Part shown: positions 24,872 to 38,412 of the stretch, piece after piece
Numbering within the stretch: the first letter of the stretch is position 1
How the letters are laid out: every line of letters begins with the position of its first letter
Source of the DNA: RUG369 sp050949645
GTDB lineage: Bacteria; Planctomycetota; Planctomycetia; Pirellulales; Thermoguttaceae
DNA: 64,000 bases
NCBI GenBank assembly: GCA_050949645.1
Contig: JBMNGC010000001.1
Location: 2,604,001 to 2,668,000, forward strand
Direction: 5' to 3'
Translations under genes and position numbers: made by a program
The notes under the pieces: model-generated
Told to the model about the DNA's origin: nothing
Seen by the model: the letters and a program-made list of their open reading frames with translations, nothing else
Databases searched by the model: none

Positions 24872-25948
24872 TCACAGCGTTACGGTTTCACCGGCGTTCA
24901 TCGTCCCCATAGCGCCCCAGACGCCAAAGGGCGAAACGCCAGACTGCGAACCCCAATACTTGTACCATCCGGAAAGTCCGTCCGTACCTTCTGTTTCGCA
25001 GTTGATCGTATCGCTGATAAATCGAACGCTTCCGTCAAACATCCCGCAGTTAACGCCGCCGCTGTGGTTGCTCGAAGGAGGCATATACGACGCGCTGGTG
25101 AAGGAGGCGTTGGCGCTACAAATGGGCGAGTTCGGAGGAAGAATCGTCTGGAACATTCCATTGTTAAACGTGTAGTAATAGAGCATTCCATTCTGTCCGC
25201 CGGTCGTCGCGACGCCGTCGGCAAACATGCCGTTAGCGCCTCTGAGCGCCAAGCATTGGTTCGGCAGATACGACCAAGCGCTGTACTCATAGGCCGCGCC
25301 ACCTTTGAGACTGCGGTTTTCAGTACCCGACGTGGACGCCGAACAGATCTTTTCGCCCAGCGCGAGCGTGTTCGACGTTCCGTCGGTAACCGCGGCCAAG
25401 GCGAATGCTCCGCCGCCCCAGTCGGTGTTGGCCCAACGGTCGGAACGAGGCTGCATACCGAACGCGGAACGCCTATTTCCCCAGTGACCGTAGCCTTCTA
25501 CGATATAGTCGGCGTCGCAGAACGCGTAGTTGCCGGCGGTTGGATTCTCCTTGCCGCGTGAGGAGGCGCCTACGTCTGACGGACAGCAGAAGGCAGAAAT
25601 TTGACCCTTCCAGCAGGGAACGTCGTGGTACGGGGAACATTTCCCCTCGTCGGTATCATAAGATCGAATTTCGGCGTAACGCGCCGTTTCTTCGATGAAC
25701 GGAAGCAGACCGACGAAGGGCGTTAGGTTGCCGAAAGCTCCGTATCCAAATCCCGGAAGCTCATTATTCGTGTCGTTGTAGTTGTGAATTGCCAGCGCAA
25801 GCTGCTTGAGATTATTCGTGCACTGCATTCGACGCGCGGCCTCGCGCGCCGCCTGGACCGCGGGCAGCAGCAGCCCGATCAAAATACCAATAATAGCGAT
25901 GACGACGAGAAGCTCGACGAGCGTAAAGCCCTTCTTAGAATGTCCCAT
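24872..25948 (-). CDS. DUF1559 pseudopilin-like protein
   Basis: 358 aa. A prepilin-like N-terminus (KKGFTLVELLVVIAIIG, Gly7/Phe8 as a possible processing site with Glu at +5) and membrane helix are followed by AAREAARRMQCTNNLKQL, the DUF1559 signature. The globular part has DGTSNTLALGE and a C-terminal HSGGVNCGMFDGSVRFISD. The family is greatly expanded in planctomycetes; members are thought to be pseudopilin-like surface proteins of unknown role. First gene of an operon with the lipoprotein, separated from it by a few bases. Ribosome site GAGAGG about 9 nt upstream. Confidence 0.93.
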   Translation of the reverse strand: MGHSKKGFTLVELLVVIAIIGILIGLLLPAVQAAREAARRMQCTNNLKQLALAIHNYNDTNNELPGFGYGAFGNLTPFVGLLPFIEETARYAEIRSYDTDEGKCSPYHDVPCWKGQISAFCCPSDVGASSRGKENPTAGNYAFCDADYIVEGYGHWGNRRSAFGMQPRSDRWANTDWGGGAFALAAVTDGTSNTLALGEKICSASTSGTENRSLKGGAAYEYSAWSYLPNQCLALRGANGMFADGVATTGGQNGMLYYYTFNNGMFQTILPPNSPICSANASFTSASYMPPSSNHSGGVNCGMFDGSVRFISDTINCETEGTDGLSGWYKYWGSQSGVSPFGVWGAMGTMNAGETVTL

Positions 25949-26105
25949 AGAAAATACCTCTCAATCTTCGAGTTGATTTTATGTTTCGAGTCGATCGACG
26001 CGCGTTTCAAAACGAGCGTCATTCGTTGCGCCCCTTAAAAGAGGACCTCGAATACAAATACAAGGCTGCGCTTCGCAAAACGCACCCCAAACTCACTCTA
26101 ACTGA

Positions 26106-26134
26106 ATTGTAGACTCACGGTTTATTAATAGCAA
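26106..26134 (-). promoter_or_regulatory. Possible promoter of the DUF1559/lipoprotein operon
   Basis: On the minus strand TTGCTA (26129-26134), a 17-bp spacer and TACAAT (26106-26111), about 160 bases before the start codon. A second TATAAT lies at 26139-26144. Confidence 0.4.
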
Positions 26135-26361
26135 GGATTATAATATTGGCACCAATAATTTTTTTTGTTTTTCAGAACGAAATCAGAGTTGAATGATAGA
26201 TTATGGAGAAGATTGGAAGTCTGGAAAAGATAAGGCGCTGTTCTCCAACAGCGGTTTTTTCATTGTTAAAACGCGACTGAGTTCCAGCCGCAAAGTTCTC
26301 TAAGACCGACGCCCGTGAGAGAGAGACGGAAAAGGTGCGGTAACAAAACGTCTGTCAAGAA

Positions 26362-26392
26362 ATAAAAAAGCCTCAGTCCGAAGACTGAGGCT
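26362..26392 (-). terminator. Terminator of the 16S rRNA transcript
   Basis: AGCCTCAGTC (26369-26378) pairs perfectly with GACTGAGGCT (26383-26392). On the minus strand the stem is followed by TTTTTTATT. It lies about 100 bases after the 16S 3' end. Confidence 0.85.
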
Positions 26393-26479
26393 TATATATC
26401 AAAGTAAAGCAAAATCATACAGGGAGAGCCAAAATCACGACTCCTTCTAAAACGGACCGATAAGATCCGAGTTTCTAAT

Positions 26480-28018
<1,539 letters not shown>

Positions 28019-28184
28019 TTTAATATTCTGAATCTTCTATAAAAGAAGTTTCGTTCGATCTTGGGTCTCTCTCCGGTCAAAGAGAAAGACAAATTTTGAA
28101 TCGTTTATTTTGGCTTTATCAAAGGTCGGAAGATAAATCTCCCGACGGTTGGTTTCTCACACTGTATGATTTGTACTTTACCTG

Positions 28185-28196
28185 ATTGTTAAATAT
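28185..28196 (-). promoter_or_regulatory. boxA-like antitermination site in the 16S leader
   Basis: On the minus strand ATATTTAACAAT resembles the rrn boxA core (CTTTAACAA of E. coli), placed between the promoter and the 16S 5' end. Assigned by similarity and position only. Confidence 0.4.
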
Positions 28197-28262
28197 CGTG
28201 GCGCTCGCGCGCCTGCTTCGTCGCAGCCGATTTAGCGTCAGCTGACCCCGAAGGCAGATAAG

Positions 28263-28290
28263 AGTATATCACGCCTCTAAAACACGTCAA
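28263..28290 (-). promoter_or_regulatory. 16S rRNA promoter
   Basis: On the minus strand TTGACG (28285-28290), a 16-bp spacer and TATACT (28263-28268). An A/T-rich stretch (28291-28330) just upstream looks like an UP element. The leader would be about 240 nt long. This shows that 16S can be transcribed independently of 23S-5S. Confidence 0.8.
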
Positions 28291-28367
28291 GCGAAATTTT
28301 AAAAAATTTCTGACTTTTTATTTACAACGCTCTCGACCGACGAATAAAGGCGCGAAGCCTAAGGTCG

Positions 28368-29299
28368 CTACTCCTGCCTCACAGGCCTATCGTTCATACT
28401 GTAGGAGCTGACGTCTTTCTCGTTGATCAGGCGCGCCGCCCAATAAGCCTTCAGCGCAGCCTCGTTTTCTAAGCCATGATAATAAGCCATCGCCGCTTCA
28501 TATTCAGAGGGTTTGCCAAGCTTTTCATATTCGGCGTCCATGAACGCGAGGAAACCAAGATAATCAAAGCAGGAAGTCTCTTGGTAATATTGGTAGCGGA
28601 TCGGTTCGTCGCGCTCATGAAGAGTCCGCAAAAACTGCATATGGTCTATGATTTCGGCAATCTTAGAGGAATCTTGCTCCTCAAGGGGTTTGCTTCCTGC
28701 CATGACGGCGTTATTGTAGAGGTCGACGTAATCCAAAAAAGCCTGCTTCTTATCGCCAGCTTTATAGTGGAGACGCGCTACGGCGGCAAACTCATACTGA
28801 CTCGGCAGTATACTGCCGCAAACCACACCCTGACGTTCCGCCGGACGAGGGATCTCCTCGCGTTTTTCGCCCATTCAAGCGCCTTGTCGTAGTCGCCAGA
28901 GAGATCGTAAACGAGCATGTAACGGGAGGGATAAGTATAACCGAATACTCGCATATTCTCCGTATTCGTTTTGCTTTCGCTCGTCTTACGCTTGGCGGCA
29001 GTCTTGCGCTGTTTCGCCGCGCGTTTTTTCTGCTTTTCTACCGATTTCTTTTCCCAGCGTTCAAACTTTTGAGCGTTTTTAATCGCCTTGGGATAGGGTC
29101 CCGCCTCCACAATCTCGTCAAGATTGCCGTTAAGCCAGTGCCCTTCGAATCCATCGAAGCCGAAAACGTAGCAAACTGCGCGTGCGCAGGTATTGCAGCC
29201 AGTTTCGGTCACCGGAAAAATCACCAGAAAAGCGACCACCGTGATGAAACATAGTCCCCAAAGTAGCTTCTGTAAGGGATCAAGTATCTTATTCAGCAT
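28368..29299 (-). pseudogene. Unknown membrane protein gene, frameshifted, between 5S and 16S
   Basis: The first frame (29299 down to about 28865) encodes a membrane segment (about 12-31), several cysteines, a Lys/Arg-rich linker (KQKKRAAKQRKTAAKRK) and a helical part ending YDKALEWAKN. The second frame carries on from 28874 with QYEFAAVARLHYKAGDKKQAFLDYVDLY..., also helical and TPR-like. Adding one A to the A5 run at the GCGAAAAACG junction (about 28871) would join them as WAKKREEIPRP and give a protein of about 310 aa. So this is either a recently broken gene or a single-base sequence error. No family recognised. It shares the strand of the rRNA genes. Confidence 0.6.
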
Positions 29300-29580
29300 G
29301 ATTCCGTCCTCAATATAAGTTCCGACTCTCGCTTCATAGAAACTACAATGGCTAAGAAAGAGAGCCTCTATTAATTATTATGGCGACGCCCACATATCGT
29401 ATCAACATTTTTTCCACTGTTTTTAATACTAAGTCTCTTAATATCCAGATCATACGTCAACGACCGCTACCATAGAGAGTATCGCAAGAGAGACGTTTTT
29501 CAAAATAATTCTAATTTTTTCAGAAATTTTAGTTCGAGTCGCAAGGTAGGAGACAACTTAAAATCCTCGCGCAAGAAATA
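29300..29580. other. Spacer between 5S terminator and the membrane-protein gene
   Basis: AT-rich; a TTGACG near 29450 (minus strand) has no good -10 at 16-18 bp. Nothing else recognised. Confidence 0.4.
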
Positions 29581-29612
29581 AAAAAACTCTCCCATTTCTG
29601 AGAGAGTTTTTT
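29581..29612 (-). terminator. Terminator of the 23S-5S transcript
   Basis: AAAAAACTCTC (29581-29591) pairs with GAGAGTTTTTT (29602-29612), a few bases after the 5S 3' end. On the minus strand the stem ends in a T run. Confidence 0.85.
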
Positions 29613-29618
29613 AAATAA

Positions 29619-29727
29619 CCCGGCGAGACCTACTTTCGCGGTTTCACAACTATCATCGGCTCCAGACGCTTAGCATTCGTATTCGGGATGGGAACGCGCG
29701 TTTCCGTCTGGATATGATCGCCGGAAG
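29619..29727 (-). rRNA. rrf: 5S ribosomal RNA
   Basis: About 109 nt. The 5' CCGGCGATCATATCC and the 3' GGTCTCGCCGGG form helix I; the CCGAATACGAATGCTAAGC region is typical 5S loop B/C sequence. It lies about 80 nt after 23S on the same strand. Confidence 0.93.
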
Positions 29728-29807
29728 TTCTCCCGAAAGCTCTTCAACTCTCGGAAGAATACAAAGATGTAATGCAAGAGTTAACGTAACTATACCGAAT
29801 AATCGAT

Positions 29808-32655
<2,848 letters not shown>

Positions 32656-32938
32656 TAATCCATTATTCGCATATCGCTACGCTAATAATAAATCGTCGCT
32701 ATCGAGACTTTTAAAAAAGCCCGAAGATGTAACGTTTATTTGAGTATTCTTGTCGCTCTATTATTTTGAACTCTATCAACGCGCCGACTCGCGTCGGTAC
32801 GTCAATCGACAAAATTATAGTGTGTTATAAATACGCCACTCTTGCATTACCTTATTGTAAAATAGCTGTCAGGCTTGCGCCTGAACGTCCTGAAATCAGT
32901 CGCCTGAATTCAGGGGCCGCCCAAAGGCGACAGGCAGG

Positions 32939-32966
32939 ATTCTAACCGAGCTTTGGTTCTAGTCAA
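32939..32966 (-). promoter_or_regulatory. 23S-5S rRNA promoter
   Basis: On the minus strand TTGACT (32961-32966), a 16-bp spacer and TAGAAT (32939-32944), preceded by an A/T-rich UP-like stretch (32967-33000). Same architecture as the 16S promoter. Confidence 0.8.
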
Positions 32967-33119
32967 GTTAGTTTTCAGAAAAATTTTTAATTCTTTCCAA
33001 AAATCAAGCTAGCGCCAATTCACCTACCCTCGCGTTCTCCCACTGCCTTCGAAGTTTACGCGAGCGCTCCTTATCTTTATTCTTGATTGCCGCCAATCGA
33101 TGGGCGACGTTTCTTCTAG

Positions 33120-33178
33120 AAAAAGAGACGACGCCTCCGCTGCGACTGGAAAGCCGCAGTAGTGGCGCCGTTTTAGAA
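33120..33178 (-). terminator. Probable terminator of the DUF1559-A/lipoprotein operon
   Basis: An imperfect long hairpin (ACGGCGCC with GGCGTCGT, inner CTGCG with CGCAG) followed on the minus strand by CTCTTTTTCT. Confidence 0.55.
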
Positions 33179-33200
33179 ACAAGACGTTACGATCCGAGGA

Positions 33201-33707
33201 TCATTCGTCAAGATTGAAGTCGAAGACGTTCGCTTTCGGGTCGTCGGAGACGGTGACCTTGAGAGGCGTGGTCCTGGAGCTTGCGTATTGCTCAGGGGTC
33301 AGGAGCTTGGCCGGCTCGGCTTTTGCGTAAGCGCCCTTCTGAGCCTTACGATCCTGGAGCTCGTCGTAGGTGATCTCGCCCGCGTCGAAAGCGGCCTGAT
33401 CTTCGTCGACAACGGTTTCAGACTTCACGACCGTCACGGTGTATTCGCCCGGCATCAGTCCCAATCCGGCTTTTGGAGCGTCCGACGCGGTCGCGTCGAA
33501 AGCGCCGTTCGCGTCAGTGCGCGCGCTCCCGCCGCCAGCGCCGGTCGTCGAGGCAGAATAGAACGTCACCGTAGCGCCTTCGACGGGCTGGCCGTCCATC
33601 GTCACGGTGCCGGTTGTCTTACGATATCCAAGATCTTTTTGGCAACCCGTCGAGCCAATCACACCGACGAGAAGACAGGCAATCGTCAAAATTTTCGCGA
33701 ATTTCAT
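33201..33707 (-). CDS. Lipoprotein with carboxypeptidase-regulatory-like domain
   Basis: 168 aa with a lipoprotein signal (MKFAKILTIACLLVGVIGSTGC). The mature part reads TTGTVTMDGQPVEGATVTFYS...GAFDATAS...MPGEYTVTVVKSE, the same small beta-sandwich domain as the other two lipoproteins in this window, then a helical Ala/Glu/Lys-rich insert and a final TPLKVTVSDDPKANVFDFNLDE strand region. It follows DUF1559 copy A by 149 bases on the same strand, with an intercistronic hairpin between them. Ribosome site GGAG 6 nt before ATG 33707. Function unknown. Confidence 0.82.
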   Translation of the reverse strand: MKFAKILTIACLLVGVIGSTGCQKDLGYRKTTGTVTMDGQPVEGATVTFYSASTTGAGGGSARTDANGAFDATASDAPKAGLGLMPGEYTVTVVKSETVVDEDQAAFDAGEITYDELQDRKAQKGAYAKAEPAKLLTPEQYASSRTTPLKVTVSDDPKANVFDFNLDE

Positions 33708-33798
33708 CTAATACTCCGTCATTATCTGTAAACAATCGCGGGTCAAGCGCTCGCGATTATCAAATTGGAAAGTGACAGTCGCGCGACTGCCAAGAATA

Positions 33799-33824
33799 CG
33801 CAGACGCTCTTGCAAGCGTCTGCG
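33799..33824 (-). other. Intercistronic hairpin
   Basis: CGCAGACGCT (33799-33808) pairs perfectly with AGCGTCTGCG (33815-33824). On the minus strand no T run follows, so it looks like an RNA processing or stabilising hairpin between DUF1559 copy A and its lipoprotein rather than a terminator. Confidence 0.55.
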
Positions 33825-33856
33825 CCAAACGTTCGTCGGTCGCTGATTCGCACGAA

Positions 33857-34966
33857 TCAGAGAGCAATGGTCTCGCCACCGGAAGCGGAACCCATGGCGC
33901 CCCAGACGCCATAGATCGATTTCCCGCTGTAATCCTGAGGACGATCCTTGTTGGGAACGACGTCATACATGTCGTTCGTCTGATCGCCCGCGTCAACCGT
34001 CTCGCTCACGAACCGAACCGAGCCGTCGCCCATGCAGACGTTGACGCCGCCAGAATGGTAGCTCGACGCCGTCGTGACGACGTCGCTCTCATTCCCTCTG
34101 GCGCAAGTAGGGGAGTTCGGAGGCAGAATCATGTAGAACTGGGTGTACGGGTCATGGGCGTCGCCCCAACGCTGACCGATAAGCTGGTCGCCAGTTGTAA
34201 CGACGTCATAGCCGTCGGCAATCGCTCCATTCGGGCCGCGTGCGGCGGCGCAGACAGAGGGCGTGAAGTAGAAGTTACCCCAGTCCGTGGTGCGCCCGTT
34301 GTTGTAGGCGCCGCCGAGGGCAACTTGGCCGCCCTTGACCTTACGCGTGTTGCCGGAATTGCCGATGCACACTTCGGAGAAGAACGCCGTGTTGCTCGTG
34401 CCGTCAAGCATATCGGTGAGCGTCATCTTGTGCTGCTCGCCGTTGCTGAATGCGCCGCGATATTCGTTCCAGTCCCAGTTGAGCGTAATGTCGCCGCGAT
34501 TCAGGTGATAGCTGGTACGACCACGTTCGCCTTCGTTCGTTTGACCGGCGCCGTCGGAGGGGCAAAGGAACGGGGTGACCTGATGACAGGTCGCGTATTC
34601 GGCGCCGTCGTTCCACGGGACAGCGCCATTCTTGACGTTTTCGATCCCCATCGTGTAGAGAGCCTGCTGCTCGATATATGGGAGCATGACATAAAGACCA
34701 GAGAAGCGGTGGTAGCTTCCGTTGTCCGGTTTGTAGGCCTGCAGAACGATCTGGTGGCTGGCGTTGGGGAGGAACCCCTGAACGTCATGGAAGTTCTGAG
34801 CGCCAAGTCCAAGCTGTTTGAGGTTGTTCGTGCATTGCATACGGCGCGCCGCTTCGCGCGCCGCTTGGACTGCTGGCAAGAGGAGTCCAATCAAAATACC
34901 AATAATGGCAATGACAACCAGAAGTTCGACGAGGGTGAACCCCCGCTTTTTAGAAATAAGTTTCAT
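33857..34966 (-). CDS. DUF1559 pseudopilin-like protein, copy A
   Basis: 369 aa from ATG 34966 (MKLISKKRGFTLVELL). An in-frame upstream start at 34999 would add 11 residues but spoils the prepilin-like N-terminus. Signature RRMQCTNNLKQL, DGTSNTAFFSE, and C-terminal HSGGVNVCMGDGSVRFVSE...GVWGAMGSASGGE are all present. The nucleotide sequence is the same as copy B (35565-36674) except for one visible base, which changes Ser to Gly in NKDRPQDY(S/G)GK. It heads an operon with the lipoprotein at 33201. Confidence 0.93.
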   Translation of the reverse strand: MKLISKKRGFTLVELLVVIAIIGILIGLLLPAVQAAREAARRMQCTNNLKQLGLGAQNFHDVQGFLPNASHQIVLQAYKPDNGSYHRFSGLYVMLPYIEQQALYTMGIENVKNGAVPWNDGAEYATCHQVTPFLCPSDGAGQTNEGERGRTSYHLNRGDITLNWDWNEYRGAFSNGEQHKMTLTDMLDGTSNTAFFSEVCIGNSGNTRKVKGGQVALGGAYNNGRTTDWGNFYFTPSVCAAARGPNGAIADGYDVVTTGDQLIGQRWGDAHDPYTQFYMILPPNSPTCARGNESDVVTTASSYHSGGVNVCMGDGSVRFVSETVDAGDQTNDMYDVVPNKDRPQDYSGKSIYGVWGAMGSASGGETIAL

Positions 34967-35105
34967 AATAATCGCACTCCGCTGCAAAACACGGGCCACA
35001 TCCCGTTCACATATTTAGTGACAACAAAAAACATTAACGGTCGAGCGGACGAAGATACGCTACGTCGCATGAAGAGAGCGACCTGCGCTCGTACCCATCG
35101 TCCTC

Positions 35106-35156
35106 CGCCCAAATGGACGCGAAGCCTATGGTACCACAATTTCTGTTTTTATTCAA
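35106..35156 (-). promoter_or_regulatory. Promoter and stem-loop near the predicted transcript start, copy A
   Basis: On the minus strand TTGAAT (35151-35156), a 17-bp spacer and TACCAT (35128-35133). Eight bases later comes the stem CGTCC-ATTT-GGGCG (35106-35119), at about the predicted transcript start. Promoter and hairpin correspond in position to those of copies B and C. Confidence 0.55.
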
Positions 35157-35500
35157 GATTGTCTAAACGAATTTTTTGAACTTTGTTGCCGTAATACTCA
35201 AAAAACTGCACTTAATATAGCTATTGCGAAATCCCTTGTGTTAAAAAAGTTAATTCACATAACATAGGGACGGTTCTCAAGCGTCATGAGAGCGCTTTCT
35301 AGCGCTTGGTCGAGGTTTTAAGTAAGTAACGACCTATAGCGCCGGCGACGGCACGATTCAGCGCGAAATGCGAACGGCATTAACGTTCATAGTAGAAACA
35401 ACGTCGCTTTTTAGCTCTCGAATTGAAAATGGCGCAGTGGAGATTCGTCTTTGCAACGAGAATAAGAGCGAAAGCACGGAGGCGCGGCCCGTGGTCTTAA

Positions 35501-35536
35501 AAGAAAACGCGCGGACGTCGTTGAAACGTCCGCGCG
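35501..35536 (-). terminator. Terminator after DUF1559 copy B
   Basis: CGCGCGGACGT (35508-35518) pairs with ACGTCCGCGCG (35526-35536); on the minus strand TTTTCTT follows. Confidence 0.8.
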
Positions 35537-35564
35537 CAAAGTTCGTTGGTCGCTGTCGAAAGAA

Positions 35565-36674
35565 TCAGAGAGCAATGGTCTCGCCACCGGAAGCGGAACC
35601 CATGGCGCCCCAGACGCCATAGATCGATTTCCCGCCGTAATCCTGAGGACGATCCTTGTTGGGAACGACGTCATACATGTCGTTCGTCTGATCGCCCGCG
35701 TCAACCGTCTCGCTCACGAACCGAACCGAGCCGTCGCCCATGCAGACGTTGACGCCGCCAGAATGGTAGCTCGACGCCGTCGTGACGACGTCGCTCTCAT
35801 TCCCTCTGGCGCAAGTAGGGGAGTTCGGAGGCAGAATCATGTAGAACTGGGTGTACGGGTCATGGGCGTCGCCCCAACGCTGACCGATAAGCTGGTCGCC
35901 AGTTGTAACGACGTCATAGCCGTCGGCAATCGCTCCATTCGGGCCGCGTGCGGCGGCGCAGACAGAGGGCGTGAAGTAGAAGTTACCCCAGTCCGTGGTG
36001 CGCCCGTTGTTGTAGGCGCCGCCGAGGGCAACTTGGCCGCCCTTGACCTTACGCGTGTTGCCGGAATTGCCGATGCACACTTCGGAGAAGAACGCCGTGT
36101 TGCTCGTGCCGTCAAGCATATCGGTGAGCGTCATCTTGTGCTGCTCGCCGTTGCTGAATGCGCCGCGATATTCGTTCCAGTCCCAGTTGAGCGTAATGTC
36201 GCCGCGATTCAGGTGATAGCTGGTACGACCACGTTCGCCTTCGTTCGTTTGACCGGCGCCGTCGGAGGGGCAAAGGAACGGGGTGACCTGATGACAGGTC
36301 GCGTATTCGGCGCCGTCGTTCCACGGGACAGCGCCATTCTTGACGTTTTCGATCCCCATCGTGTAGAGAGCCTGCTGCTCGATATATGGGAGCATGACAT
36401 AAAGACCAGAGAAGCGGTGGTAGCTTCCGTTGTCCGGTTTGTAGGCCTGCAGAACGATCTGGTGGCTGGCGTTGGGGAGGAACCCCTGAACGTCATGGAA
36501 GTTCTGAGCGCCAAGTCCAAGCTGTTTGAGGTTGTTCGTGCATTGCATACGGCGCGCCGCTTCGCGCGCCGCTTGGACTGCTGGCAAGAGGAGTCCAATC
36601 AAAATACCAATAATGGCAATGACAACCAGAAGTTCGACGAGGGTGAACCCCCGCTTTTTAGAAATAAGTTTCAT
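35565..36674 (-). CDS. DUF1559 pseudopilin-like protein, copy B
   Basis: 369 aa, starting MKLISKKRGFTLVELL. It lies exactly 1,708 bases from copy A with no indel over the coding sequence, and the translated proteins differ at one residue (Gly here, Ser in A). Unlike copy A it is followed directly by a terminator, not by a lipoprotein gene. Its upstream leader resembles that of copy C more than that of copy A. Confidence 0.93.
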   Translation of the reverse strand: MKLISKKRGFTLVELLVVIAIIGILIGLLLPAVQAAREAARRMQCTNNLKQLGLGAQNFHDVQGFLPNASHQIVLQAYKPDNGSYHRFSGLYVMLPYIEQQALYTMGIENVKNGAVPWNDGAEYATCHQVTPFLCPSDGAGQTNEGERGRTSYHLNRGDITLNWDWNEYRGAFSNGEQHKMTLTDMLDGTSNTAFFSEVCIGNSGNTRKVKGGQVALGGAYNNGRTTDWGNFYFTPSVCAAARGPNGAIADGYDVVTTGDQLIGQRWGDAHDPYTQFYMILPPNSPTCARGNESDVVTTASSYHSGGVNVCMGDGSVRFVSETVDAGDQTNDMYDVVPNKDRPQDYGGKSIYGVWGAMGSASGGETIAL

Positions 36675-37151
36675 AATAATCGCGCTCCACTGTAAAACAT
36701 GAGTTGCCCGCCGCTTGCGTATTCACCGATAATAAAAAAACCTATTGGTTACGCAGACGGAGTAATAAATATCAAGGCGAGAAACCAGTTCGCACACAAA
36801 CCCGTTTTTCAACCCCTCAGTCCACTCGGACGCTACATGCATAATAGCACAATTACTCAATTATTTCAATACTGTGTTAAGTATTTCTATCTTTCTGGTC
36901 TAACTCTAGTAAATAGGGCGCATAATATCATCAAAGACGCCTCTATCTTCTCAAGAAAATAAAACAAATTTAAAATAAAATAAATTCGGTTAATTCCAAC
37001 ACGTCAGTTCACAAGCATGACGAAGACGCCCTTTGAAGCGAAGTCGTGCTCCAAATTATGAGCGCAAAGAACTAATATTCGGGTAGAAAGGACGGAAATT
37101 TTTGAGCGCTAGAATTGCCAGCTGGCGTGGCGTCAACTTATCCTTTAGAAA
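36675..37151. other. Leader of copy B
   Basis: Holds the copy B promoter and leader hairpin (36820-36869) and AT-rich sequence down to the copy C terminator. No gene-like ORF. Confidence 0.5.
36820..36869 (-). promoter_or_regulatory. Promoter and stem-loop near the predicted transcript start, copy B
   Basis: On the minus strand TTGAAA (36864-36869), a 17-bp spacer and TATTAT (36841-36846), then 9 bases later the stem GTCC-GAGT-GGAC (36820-36831). The sequence around it is clearly homologous to copy C. Confidence 0.65.
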
Positions 37152-37187
37152 ATAAAAAAACGCTGCGACGCGCCTGGTCGCAGCGTT
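37152..37187 (-). terminator. Terminator after DUF1559 copy C
   Basis: AACGCTGCGAC (37159-37169) pairs with GTCGCAGCGTT (37177-37187); on the minus strand TTTTTTTATT follows. Confidence 0.85.
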
Positions 37188-37293
37188 GTGGAACATCGCA
37201 GGGGCTGTTACGAAGCCCCGCGATCGTCAAAGCGCCCGCGCAGACGACGCAAACGCCCACACGGAATATTCGTCAGTCGCTGATTTGCACGAA

Positions 37294-38412
37294 TCAGAGC
37301 GCTATCGTTTCGCCTCCGGAGGAGGTCCCCATCGCGCCCCAGACGCCATAGACGGAGGGACCGCCATAGTCCTGAGGACGTTCTTGGTTGGGGACGATAT
37401 CATACAAATCGTTCGTCTGATCGCCCGCGTCGATCGTTTCGCTTACGAAGCGAACCGAACCGTCGCCCATGCAGCCGTTGACGCCGCCGGAATGGTAGCT
37501 CGTCGCCGTTGTGACTACAGCGTTCTCATTATGTACGCAGCATGTCGGCGAGTTTGGAGGCAGGATCGTGTAGAACATCGTGTACGGGTTATGCGCGTCA
37601 GCCCAACGTCGACCGACCTGCTGGTCGCCGGTAACGACGTCGTACCCGTCGGCAATCGCTCCGCTTGGTCCGCGAGCGGCTGCGCAAACCGAGGGCGTGA
37701 AGTAGAAGTTATCCCAACCAGTGGTGTGACCATTGTTGAAGGCGGCGCCGAGCGCGACCTGCCCGCCCTTGACTTTACGCGCCGTGGCGTCAGTTCCGAT
37801 GCACGCTTCGGAGAAGAACGCCGTGTTACTCGTGCCGTCTAGAATGTCGGTGAGCGACATCTTGTGCTGTTCGCCGTTACTGAAGGCGCCGCGGTATTCG
37901 TACCAGTCCCAGTTGAGCGTAATGTCGCCGCGATTCAGGTGATAGCTGGTACGACCACGCTCGCCTTTGTTGGTCGGTCCGGCGCCGTCGGACGGACAAA
38001 GGAACGCGGTAACCGGATGACAGGCGGCGACTACCTCTTGGTCGGTGTAGTCCCATGGCGCCCTGTCCTTCTCGATATCATCAAGCCCGATCGAGTAGAC
38101 GACTCTTGCTCGACATAGGGAAGCATAACAAAAAGGCCAGAGAATCGGTTATAACGGCCGTTGACAGGTTGGTAGGACCGCAGAACGATCTGGTGACTGG
38201 CGTTGGGAAGGAATCCTTGAACGTCATGGAAGTTCTGGGCGGCCAGTCCAAGCTGTTTGAGGTTGTTCGTGCACTGCATACGTCATACGTCGCGCGGCCT
38301 CGCGCGCCGCCTGAACGGCGGGCAGGAGAAGCCCAATCAAAATTCCGATAATGGCAATGACAACCAACAGCTCAACGAGGGTAAATCCCCGTCGCTTAGA
38401 ATTAAGTCTCAT
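37294..38412 (-). pseudogene. DUF1559 pseudopilin-like gene, copy C, disrupted
   Basis: Three frames cover one ancestral gene. It opens MRLNSKRRGFTLVELL and runs to AAREAARRM, where a 7-bp tandem duplication (ACGTATG twice, about 38277-38290) shifts the frame. The next frame carries CTNNLKQLGLAAQNFHDVQG to MLPYVEQ. A second one-base shift near 38098-38106 leads to YSIGLDDIEKDRAPW...FLCPSDGAG...MSLTDILDGTSNTAFFSE and the normal C-terminus. It is clearly diverged from copies A and B. The 7-bp duplication is a typical replication-slippage event, so this copy is more likely truly broken than the one at 16535. Promoter, leader hairpin and terminator are intact. Confidence 0.88.

Larger units (their letters stand above)
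32656..33200. other. 23S leader and region up to the lipoprotein gene
   Basis: Holds the 23S promoter (32939-32966), a roughly 280-nt leader rich in repeated CCTGAA/TTCAGG boxes that can fold (about 32870-32930), and the probable terminator of the lipoprotein gene (33120-33178). Confidence 0.6.
34967..35564. other. Leader of copy A and 3' region of copy B
   Basis: Contains the copy A promoter and leader hairpin (35106-35156) and the copy B terminator (35501-35536). An AGCGC/GCGCT inverted repeat lies near 35290-35306. No gene-like ORF. Confidence 0.5.

Noticed and set aside
34055..36695. Plus ORFs of 374 and 310 codons with nearly identical sequence
   Set aside because: Shadows of the duplicated minus-strand DUF1559 genes; their similarity only reflects that duplication.
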